From NCBI GenBank assembly GCA_013115135.1, contig JABANP010000172.1:34001-98000 (forward strand): DNA of 64,000 bases, read 5' to 3'. The first letter of the stretch is position 1, and each line of letters starts with the position of its first letter. Origin of the DNA: Perkinsus olseni (Eukaryota > Perkinsozoa > Perkinsida > Perkinsidae). A program made the position numbers and the translations under genes. A model generated the notes under the pieces. It saw only the letters and a list, made by a program, of their open reading frames with translations, had not been told where the DNA came from and searched no databases. Below, piece by piece: positions 11,071 through 21,000 of this stretch.

Positions 11071-11982
11071 TTACAACTTCTCCATGATGTTGGAGGACCT
11101 CGAGCACGAGAGACCAGTTCCATCAGGTTCGACCTCCAGATCAGTGATCTTGCCGTTGTCGATGATGGCGGCGAACCTCTTAGTGCGGATGGGTCCGAGG
11201 ACACCACTGGCATCGAAGTCAGTGCCGAGAGCCTGAGAGGAAAACATCAGCACAACAGCGGAGGCCACACACCGACACTCCGATGAACCGACTTTTCCTA
11301 GTTTTACCTTGGCAGCATCGCCATCGACATCAGAGAGCATGCGAACCTTTCCATCAGCGCCCTTAATCTTTCCCCAGGCTTGCATCACGAAGGCATCATT
11401 GACAGCCATGCAGGCAACAGTCTTCACACCCTTCTGCTGGAGCTTGTCGTAATCACGAATGAATCTAGAGAAAAACGACCATTAAACGACACGAACAGAT
11501 GAACTCCAAAGCCATTCAAGCCAACGGCGATTGCTACTCTCAGAGAGAAGATTACAAGTCACGAGCATCCATTGTCGGTGCTGCTTCAGAATCCGATGAA
11601 GTGGAACGAGTTAATCACTTTTAACATCACAGAGTTGCACCAACCACTTAAACCCCATTCAACGTTCCCACGGACAACGTACCCAGGCAAATGAGACTGA
11701 TCGCAGGTCGGGGTGAAGGCACCGGGAACGCCGAAGAGAATACCCTTATCTTTGCCGAAAATGTCGCGAAGCGACTTTTTGTCACCTGAACAGAAATAAC
11801 GCATAACCAGAGCCAAATTTCCCCCCGGGCTCGCAGTACTTACCAGGGTCAGCTTCCCTAACAGTCACATCGGGCAAAGCATCACCGACAGCAACAGAGA
11901 AGCACCTAGCGGCCATCATACGGCTAGCAGGGGCTGCTGCGAGAGCAGCGGGGGCGAAACCAGTAGCAACACGAGAAAGCAT
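11071..11982 (-). CDS. PRDX5: Peroxiredoxin-5 (atypical 2-Cys), mitochondrial-type
   Basis: Four exons join exactly in phase: 11982-11844, 11785-11683, 11464-11308 and 11232-11071, giving 186 residues. The enzyme reduces hydrogen peroxide and alkyl peroxides using thioredoxin. The peroxidatic Cys lies in VPGAFTPTCDQSHLPG, followed by VACMAVNDAFVMQAWG, the standard Prx5 blocks. A likely resolving Cys lies in EPDGTGLSCSRS, matching the C-terminal Cys of animal PRDX5. The first ~35 residues are rich in Ala, Arg and Ser (MLSRVATGFAPAALAAAPAS), a mitochondrial presequence. A ttttttcatcag acceptor lies 10-12 nt upstream of the ATG, consistent with a 5' leader intron or trans-splice site. Intron 2 contains a dispersed repeat. 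Confidence 0.93.
11536..11630. repeat. Dispersed repeat, copy B, inside PRDX5 intron 2
   Basis: CTCTCAGAGAGAAGATTACA, CATTGTCGGTG and TTCAGAATCCGATGAAG. It lies within the 218-nt second intron of PRDX5, same orientation as copy A 1.5 kb away. Confidence 0.75.
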
Positions 11983-12250
11983 ATTCGAATGAACTGATGA
12001 AAAAACCTGAATATACAATTTGCTGAATGACAAGTCTTACCCACGCTCAATGATGAATTGGCACTGATCACGACTAGCAGCAACGCAGTTTTCGCCACGC
12101 CCTAGCGATCGACGGGACACCGAAGATGCGAATCTTTTGTGTGCGGAAAGCTTGTGATGGGCTGTCGTCTTCTCCATCATTTGGAGCGGGTCCTCGTTCA
12201 CACGGCACCCCCAATGACGCTGGTAACGCGACAGCGACTCGCAAGAAACG

Positions 12251-15200
12251 TCACTTCCAAATAAGATACAGATGAATGTCATTGGACTTGGCCGCGTCTT
12301 CGAGTAGCCGAAAAGCTTCGTCGCGGTTCATCATCCGGTACGCTTGCCCCTTCCGCTCCGGTCGTTCATTAAACTGCTCAATGATGTGATCGACGGAAAG
12401 CGCACCGTTGCACATAGTCTGAAAAGACGGTCGTAGTAGGAATCTTTTTTGGTCTCAAAAAACTCAGGTAGAGCGTCGCTCCCGACCACGCATCCCCTGC
12501 ACGGAGGAAACCAGCCATGCGGTACCTACCAGAATTTCCTGCTGTCTGGCCAAGGCCTGCTCTTCCCTAGTCAACAGCGCTTGCTTCATCGGCCATGGCT
12601 TCGGGTGGGGAGAGGGCTCTGCACGCCCGCTCAGCTTGCCCGAATGGTGCCGGTAGTGTGCCTGCAACAACGAGCCACTCTCTCAGGTGTCAGTAGCAAG
12701 CTCCGCAAACCCGTAAACAACTTTACCTGGAGCGGATCGACTGGGAAGTCTATAGTGATGACCTGAGAGCGTACTTCGTGCAGCTCCGATGGACTGAGAG
12801 TCGGGAACCTGTAAACCGACTCGTGGCCCGCGCGAAATCTGCGACACCTCTCCACTTACAGCCGCATCGGGCGTAAAATACCCATGACCAAGCCATAAAC
12901 GATGAAGTGCCTTGGGCTCGCCGACGCGGCCTTGAAGTGATGCCACTTCTTCTCCAGCCACTCGCCAAGAGACAGCGACTGATCCATCTCCAAGTAAAGA
13001 CGATAGACGCTCTCCGCTGCCGACTCCCATCGGCTTGGCGGTGCCGCCGCGACATCCGACCGACGATCTGGAGGACCACTAGCGTGCACTCGACAGTCTC
13101 AGTAGGACTTCGCTCACCATCGACATCCGGCCAGTCCCCTAGCGAGGAAGCTCTGGACCCCAGCGGGGAGCAAACCAGATAGTCATCTTCCATAACGGCC
13201 AGGTTTTCAGCCAAGTCAGGGCAGACGAAACGCACAGCATCGGCCTGAAAACCCAGAACACAACGAGATCGCGCCAGACCACCAGGACCTGACGAAGGTT
13301 ACAGACGAAATACTCGCTTCTTAATAAGCTGTGTGATTGCACTGCATGCCAACGCTACAGAGATCCCCCGACTGAGCACATCGGCAAGAGCCTAGCTGAG
13401 CCCGAACCGTTAGCGTTGGACTATAAACTCACACACACCAGGAGCGAGGGCCCTACTCGAATTAGCTCGTCGTCGAAATGAGAGTGCAGCTCGGTGGCGT
13501 TGAGCATGTAATGGGAATGTGCATCTATTGGGTCCAGCATGAACACCGCCTGAACAGCAGCAAGAACTACGGGCGGGAAAATGAGCTTTGTATAGGAGAG
13601 AGTGGGTCGTGAAGCACGCGAGTGAAAGTGATAACACTGACCCCAATGGCAACAAGGTTCTCCAAGCACTCAGTAGTCATCGACAAGTTAGCCGAGCACG
13701 CCATCTCCGAGATCTTCCATACCGTCCGCAGGCCGTTGCAGAGGTGCAGTATCTGCACTCAATCACACAACAGGAGTCCGCGCATCTTGAGCTCACCTGC
13801 GCGGCAAATAAGTCAACCTCGTCGGCTCCACCCAAACAGGAGGGAGGATACAGTCGCAGTTCGTTGTCATCCTCATCCTCGTCCAATGACACCAATGCCA
13901 GCTGAGGGAAGGGCATCTGGAAGGGCTCGATCGGCGACGCCGCCACGTGCTGGAGATCTCGCCGACTAACTGAAGAAAGGCAGACGTTGCCGTCGAGCAT
14001 ACGAACGCTGCTTTGAGCAATTACACCGCTCGTCGTCTTCCTCAGAGCGTGGCTCCGATACCCAGCTGGTTGAGCTCAGAGACGGACCAGTGGAGCTCCC
14101 GCTGTTCCACGCTATGGAGATGCCGGACCCGCCCGGGCTGCCATCTCCGCGCTCGCCTGCTGGACTATCTGAAAGACCAGCAAGCTGACCAAGCCGAGCG
14201 GCGGTGATGAGAGACCGACGTCGGCGAGGAGATTCGCTGCTGTTTCTAGCACTCGCCGACTGAGTATCAGACTCGTACTGCTGCTGTTGGTTATGGTCAG
14301 GGCGATAGAGCGCCGAGTAACCTCTCTGGGTCTGCCCCGTAGCCGCGACGGCATTCCACACTGTCGCCGACAGAGAGGCTTCGTTGGCCAGCCGAGTGAG
14401 GCTGTGACGGAACGTGACTGAGTGGGTCTGAGGTATTGAAGTAATTTGGGGGCGTCATTATCACCTAGAGCTGGGCAACCGTACTGGGGCCGAGGAAAAT
14501 ACGGTACGGAGTACGTTTCAAACTGTCAACCTAGAACGCCGTACTTCAAGTACGGCGTACCGCTTGGGAACCGCTGCGACGGGTAGTACGGGTACGGAGC
14601 CGTACTCGTACTACCCGTACCGTATTCCGTACTAGACCGTGCCCGTACTGTCGCCCACCTCTATTGTCACCATCATACACTGTGAATAGCAAAATACGCG
14701 CACATCATACACATCCTATGATTCACCTATATCAACGTCATTTACGTGCGGGTCTACTACACACCAAACTTACTATTACTGAGTAATAGGGCGGAGAAAA
14801 ACGTTAAGTTACTCGCTTGAGTTCCTGGATTGATATTCGTTCAAGATCAAAATAGCAGGGGCATCTTGACCAAGTTATCGGTAGGATATGATATGCTACG
14901 ACAGCACTCCATAGGATACTGTAAGTCCATGAAAAGTGGTTCAGTCTAATTCCAAAAGTCCTTGAACACGACAGGGACTTCGCTCAGCACGATTTTTCTG
15001 CATAATAACATACAGTAATTCTTCAGAAATATATCCGCCGATTGCCCCAATCTTGTGCATCTTCATCTTGTCGCGGTCCCCGAACGCGTGAGAATTTTCT
15101 TTGAGGTCGAAAACTTCACAGAGCAACCAACCCGACCTACATCCGTCACCGGCACATGAACAACATCATCAGCATTGTGCAACAACTTGGGTATCTCGCT

Positions 15201-16520
15201 GGTCTCATAGTAGAGCTCTCCAACGCCAGTACTGGAGTTGAGCTGGTCTCGAACCTGTCAAGTTTGACGCCTTACGAAAGCCGCTTCCAGAATTCAGGAA
15301 CCCCGCGTCTCTGCGCAGCACACTTCCTAGCGCGGGAAGGCTGGCGACCGTCATTCGATCGAGTTGCCGAGAGAACTACACTTTCGAGGATGTATTTGAC
15401 CGTGGGCCGGTGAGACTCGTCACTGAGCAACCTCAGGCTTGGATCCAACTCCATTCGTGTGAAGTTAATTGCCAACTGCTGCGCGATCTCCCGGTACCTA
15501 GAGAAGCTCATCCCAGGCAAAAACATTCCGCCGTGAGAAAAGATCCGCCGTTGGTTTTAACAGATGAGCTACGCAGAGCTGTTCCACAGTGCCCTGAGAC
15601 TTAACCAAATAACGAGAGTTTTGAATTACTCTACGCGAACGGAGCCGAAAAAGGGCTCTATGAGCCAAAGAGCCATCAAACCCTCCCGCCGGCTACACTT
15701 CCCATGGCGGTGTATCATCAGTGTCCGAATTGGTGTCCGGTACTATGAAGGCGACGCAGAAGACCAATGACGACCTGAAATGGCGACGCCTGGAGGAGCA
15801 TGACAAGGAGAGAGCCTACCGCTCGTATTTGGAGTCTTCCAAGTAGACGGGTACGCCCATCATGGCCAGGCCTTCAGAGAGACTCACGCATACCACACGC
15901 CAGCAGCAGTCTCGGTCTGCCAAATAAAGTCTGCGGCCGGACCAGAGGCAAGAAAGAACCAACCTGGCAAGAAGTGGTATCCACACTCCTTGACTTTGGC
16001 GTGGAGGTCCAGGACGCCGATGGCCGTCATCTGCTGTGGTGAAGCCACTGGAGCCTGGTCTTGAACTGAAGCACAGAAGCAGCCAGTTCTCATCACGGGT
16101 CGATGGAATGAAGGCTCCGGCTGAGGCTCACCATGGAACGCCCTGGGCTGAAAAACCGGTAGTTGCGGGTCGTCCGGTGACGAGCAGGATATCATGTACC
16201 CGAGGTCGAGCTAAGACACGACAAAAAATAAGATACCCCACTGAATACTCACTTACATCGAAAGTCAGATACAGCATGCACAGCATCTTCAGCCCAGTCG
16301 CGTTAGCATAAGCCTGGGCCGCACTCTGCGGGGCCTGTTGTGCGCCCAAGGCTGATGGCTGCTGGCCCAGCTCAGGAGCACTCTGCCTTAACCTCGGCAG
16401 GGACGTCGAAGAATCCGTGTTATCCACTTCCCCGTTGCGAGGATCCGCAGCTAGTTTGCGGCTGGAAGGCACCCCTCGGGGAGTAGTGTGGGCTGATGAT
16501 GCCACTGAGACCGATGCCAT
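12251..16520 (-). CDS. NPRL2: NPRL2-like GATOR1 subunit
   Basis: At least ten exons over 4.3 kb read in order as NPRL2. The longin-type start is CMLYLTFDLDLGYMISCSS (near 16280). Next come MGVPVYLEDSKYER (15800s), FSRYREIAQQLAINF and VKYILES (15500-15380), LNSSTGVGELYYETSEIPKL (15250s), then the most conserved part NGLRTVWKISEMACSANLS with ECLENLVAIG (13760-13640), HSHYMLNATELHSHFDDELI, VYRLYLEMDQSLSLGEWLEK, FIVYGLVMGILRPM, and the terminal DIHLYLIWK before TGA 12253-12251. The human protein ends IIICWK. NPRL2 with NPRL3 and DEPDC5 forms GATOR1, which restrains TORC1 by acting on Rag GTPases. A long Ser/Gln-rich low-complexity segment (14360-13970) interrupts the middle. Both first ATG and exact exon edges around 14440-15130 are uncertain. 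Confidence 0.75.
14470..14660. repeat. GTAC-rich palindromic patch
   Basis: I count 13 GTAC tetranucleotides in roughly 175 bp, many inside longer runs such as CCGTAC, GGGTACGG and TACGGTAC. The patch lies in a presumed intron of the NPRL2-like gene, between the LNSSTG exon and the Ser/Gln-rich exon. Because GTAC is self-complementary, the stretch can fold in many alternative hairpins. Confidence 0.7.
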
Positions 16521-16889
16521 CGCCAAGTGCTGCCGGACATAGGAACTGCGCAACAAATTCAGAAAAGAAGTATTATTTTTGATTTTGCTGGAGAAAGATC
16601 GAACGGTGGAGCCGACGAGTTGGTATCATGTTACTGCACATGTAACGCATACGCTACCAGCCTTTCAGCTCGCGAGTCGCCCCAATCGATTAGTCCCAGT
16701 TACACTCGCACAAACCTTGAAGGTTTAACCTTCTCAAAAACGCAACAAATTCTCGAAAAAACATCACGAAGTGCGATGAGGTGCCCCTCCTGGCTCCACT
16801 ACCAACACAAGTCTGAGAAACCCATCAGCAGTCATCAACTATGATCAGGAGTTCGGCAAGTGTATCAAAGCAGTGGGTTGTTGTCATAG

Positions 16890-17807
16890 TCAACTGACGT
16901 GCTCATCAGCCCGGCATCGCGTCGACGCAGCGGTGATGATCTCTATGAGGGAATACACAGCTAGACCGGCGTACAGGAGGAAGGGCGCCACGTGGCTCCA
17001 CCAGGAGAGCCCGACATCGAGCTGAGTGTCGAAGCAGTAGTGCAGATTGTGCAGCATATGAAGCAGCGCCACTTCCACTAAGCTGTCCGTGGATAGGAAC
17101 CTCAGACTCAGCCCCACTGCAGCGACGAAACTGACCAGCCAGGCCTCTTGGCCAGCCCCGGCGTGGGCCGAAGCGAAGAGCCCCGACTCAACACCGACGG
17201 CGAGGCATATTGATATGGCAGGGCTGATGACGGAGAGCGAACCAAGACGCTGGATGAGGACTCCCTTTAGGATAAGCAAACGGTAGACCACCTCTTCGAA
17301 CGCAGGGATCACCAGACCAACATCGAAGACCAGATACCAGTTCACGGCACCCCAGTCGGGAACTTCCAACATGGTGAGGACCAAGCTGATGGTGAGGGGC
17401 AGCACGAGCACAAGAGAGACGTAGTGAAGGCCGCAACTGGGCACTGCCCAGGGCTGAGTCGCATGGTCTGGACGATACTGCCGACGCTGCTGCAGCAGTA
17501 CTGCAAGTGTAACCAGAATTTTCATCCACACTGGTCTTGTAAAGAGCCGCAGGAAGACGTGGAAGAAGACCAACTCGATGCCGGCAATCAGGAGAGTAAC
17601 CGGTACCGAGGAGGCCAGCAAGTCTTGTATCTGCTGCGGCTCCATCCCACCCAACTTCTTCTTGTTCTTGCCGCCACGCCTCGTCAGCATCGCAACCAGA
17701 GCCCACTCGGAGAAGCCTAGGAAGCCGTAGACCGGTGGCGAGGGGGCCTTGGCATCCACCGCTGAGCCGTTCACCGCGTCCTGAGCCTCGGGCGGCGTCG
17801 CTGTCAT
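16890..17807 (-). CDS. CPBP-family intramembrane protease (Rce1/Abi type)
   Basis: An uninterrupted 305-residue frame starts at ATG 17807. It is very hydrophobic, with about seven predicted membrane helices. The CPBP catalytic motifs are present in order: EEVVYR (EExxxR) at about residue 170, LFASAHA (FxxxH) at about 215, and a final His block LLHMLHN at about 250. Members such as Rce1 remove the last three residues of prenylated CAAX proteins in the ER membrane; others act in bacterial or plastid membranes. The Pro/Ala-rich N-terminus carries a lysine cluster (GGKNKKKLGG). Substrate cannot be told from sequence. It is one of the few intronless genes here and lies tail-to-head beside Elp3. 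Confidence 0.8.
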   Translation of the reverse strand: MTATPPEAQDAVNGSAVDAKAPSPPVYGFLGFSEWALVAMLTRRGGKNKKKLGGMEPQQIQDLLASSVPVTLLIAGIELVFFHVFLRLFTRPVWMKILVTLAVLLQQRRQYRPDHATQPWAVPSCGLHYVSLVLVLPLTISLVLTMLEVPDWGAVNWYLVFDVGLVIPAFEEVVYRLLILKGVLIQRLGSLSVISPAISICLAVGVESGLFASAHAGAGQEAWLVSFVAAVGLSLRFLSTDSLVEVALLHMLHNLHYCFDTQLDVGLSWWSHVAPFLLYAGLAVYSLIEIITAASTRCRADEHVS

Positions 17808-18049
17808 TACGACCAGGTCAACTACTATTCCGATACCCGACCTTGTAAACGATAGCTACCACGATGATCTACACTAACTAACACAACACTAGGCTGTGGT
17901 TCCTGTGGACAGTGGTATTGTAAAATACAGCAGTTCAACGTCGAATGTCGTACAAATACAAACAGCAGCAGCAGGGGGGGGGCTAGCCGAAACGCTACCA
18001 GAAACTTCCCGCACAGCTACTGCTACCAATGGTGACACTTGTATACGCT

Positions 18050-21000
18050 CTAGTGCTTGTGGCGAGCAAGATAGGCGAGGCCGAGGCCGCAGAGAGTTGC
18101 AACCTGGGAGAGGGGATGGGGTCCTCGTATGTCGAGACAGCTGTACTTACCCCGACTGCAGCCGTGCTTTCCAGCACGATCTGCCTTCTCCGCAAATGCC
18201 GAAGAGTCTCCTTGTGAGCTGCAAGCTCCAAGCTGAGATCCTTGATCAGGAAGTGGCCCACTCCCTCGCCAGGCATCTCGTACCTAGCGGACCGTGTACC
18301 CCTCCGCCGCCCCAGCGAACCGTCGTTCTTACCCAAACTTCCTGTAGTAGTTCCGGACCCCTACGCCGGAAATGACAGCTATTTTCGAGTACCCTCGCTC
18401 CACAGCCATTCGCTCGGCCTCAGCCAGTAACCTTCGACCCAGACCTGCCCATCGCACATCGTATAAGGCTAGTCGACCGCCACCTCCTCACCTGTATGCT
18501 GCACAGGAGCTACGTCCGTCCCTCCTGCGGCCGACGATAGGTGGCTCGAGGACAGCAATGACGTGGCGTTGGAGATCTGTTGAAACGGTTCAGCGAGGAG
18601 ATTAGTCAGTACTGTCCCACCTGACTCATGGCCCTGCCGTTCTTGTGCTGCCTGACAGCCTGTACAGTGCCATAAACGTGCAACTCTCGAATCAAGGCAC
18701 AGCCGCTGAGCTCCGGGAAGACCCTGAGTATCGACGATTTCGGGAAGGTGTGGTACGGAACCGCAGTCAACCCCTCCGCACGTACTTGTGACGCTCCGTC
18801 AAGCCGTTATCATTGAAGCGAAGCCTCAGCAAACCGTACAGCGGGGCGTTGTCCTTAGGAGTCGTATCCTCCAGCCCCGCTCCGACCACCCACGACCGAG
18901 CTCTTCTCCACAGGGACTGCTGCATCGTAACTAGCAGTAAGCGAACACTCCCTAGCCACGGGTCGGAGTAGACGAGCGCCCCGTGATGAGATTTCAGCCT
19001 TAGCATGACTCGACCTTGGATACCCAGAAGATATGGTCGCGGGTTCGATCCCTGGAGCGGTCATTTCGTCCCGATTAAATCCTGACCGCCACGCTCCCTA
19101 CCACATTTTCCAGCTCCCTCGGTGAGCTTGGCCACGACAAAAGATCCAACCCCAGCCAGAGTGGAACTCGCCGAGCTCTCGGCCTGCTGTTTCCTATTCT
19201 TCTTGTTCTTCTTCTTATTTTCCTTCTTCTGCCGCTTCTTCATGCCCCTCTCAGTGGCTCCCCCTCCCCTGCCACACGACGAGACCTACACCCACCAAGC
19301 CTCGCCCCAAGACCTACACTCCCCGGTCGATGCTCCCCTCGAAGCTGAGGAAACACTCGTCGCCATCGCTGCTGCGGAACCTGTGAATAGACTGAGTTAT
19401 CCCACAGGAGAATCAGAAATCTTGACGGAGTTCTCATACAGCGACCCCATCACCACCCTTGCCAGTTCATTATCATCACTTCCCAGACTACACCATCCGT
19501 CGAGCCCGCATGGGCGTCATCAGCCCTCCAGATAAAGCATCCAAAGCCGGCACCACCCTGCCTACTACCATCGCTTAGCTAGTCGCAGCAAGGACTCATC
19601 CTCAGGCCAGTCCCTCACTTCCCGACACCGTATGCACCTAAAGGAAGGGCCCACATCGACAAAGTTAAATGAACGACCCCCCAAGTCCATGAAGTGTGGT
19701 TCTTGACATAACATCATCCAACCATATACCGCGGAAGAGACCAGACCGAAGCAAGCATCCGCGAACCACAGACCCTACCAACCCCTCAAACTACCTGCAG
19801 TATTTGCCCTGCTTGGCAAGCTCCTTGAAGATCATCTGTCGTAGGTTGGTGTTCTGGTTACCAGCGATGATGGACACCTCAGGAATATCCCGAATCACTC
19901 GATTGAGCCTGACCAGAGATGCTCTCATGGTGGCCACCCGAAACCCATACACTGCACCCACGTGGGGCGGACCTAGTTCACTCAAAAGTACGACGAAGCC
20001 ATCCACATTCAACTCCCTTCCAACCGATTTAACTGTTCATATAAACTACCAATATCCTCAACGAGGCACGTCATATGCACGGCCTTGGTAGTCAGAGGTC
20101 CTGCGGATTATCGCTCTCTCAGAGGAATGGTTTGTAGCGACACGTTCGAAACGGGCCACGGCGGCCCAGCCACCCGTCCACACCAGTATTTCGCAAAGAC
20201 ACTAAGTGCCCGCTCACTCCCACGAAAATGCGAGGATGCCCTCCAGAATACAAAGTCACAGTTGAGATCTAGCAAGAAGGGTTGACACGAGTTCGACGGC
20301 AATCATTCACGGCAAAGTCCTCCAAAACCAACAGGAACCACCCAGCGGCAGACGCTTACCGAATCCAAGGGTGTACTCTCGCCTTAGTCCAGACCAGCAA
20401 GTCCACGAGCAACTTCGGGTCTTTCTGCAACAACGAGCACGCAGGAAGTCCCCAGCCAATAGGCCCACAAGAGTCGTATCCCTCACCTCGGTGTAGGGCA
20501 TGTAGCTGCCTTCACTGTACCACTTCTCAATCGTGCTGAAGGGTGTCACTTCACAGGGGTATATCTTCCAATGGTCTGCCTGTAGGTAGGGGGTCTCTAA
20601 TACGAATTTGAACATCTCTCGATCCTTCTCAGGGTTGGAGGTGGGGAGATCCGGCATGAGGTGAATGTCGACCTTAAAGCAGGACTCCTTCAGGAGCTTG
20701 ACAGCCTTCATCGAGTCCTCCACAGTATGGCCTCTGACAGATGACACGCAAGAACTCACCAGCTTCCACTGGACAGTCGTAAGAGGATGTATAGTCACAC
20801 TAGCTCGCCTGGGCAAGTCAGGTGCAGAGACTGATCCTGGCTGGATAACGAATGAACGAGCGAGGATACTAACTGTGCCCACGGTCGCATACCAGTGGAA
20901 CACGATAGACTTCGGCGGCAGCTGCCACACCATTACGCGAACAAGATTACACTAGTGCGGCGGTCAACGACGAAATAGAAGGCAGTGAGGAGTGTTGGCT

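Noticed and set aside
12037..12240. Small minus-strand gene between NPRL2 and PRDX5
   Set aside because: An open frame exists (ending RDQCQFIIERG) but it has no start, no family and overlaps the probable PRDX5 leader.
19122..19535. 137-codon plus-strand ORF with a poly-Phe/Leu stretch
   Set aside because: Antisense to the Lys-rich part of the Elp3 locus; the hydrophobic run is the complement of Lys codons.
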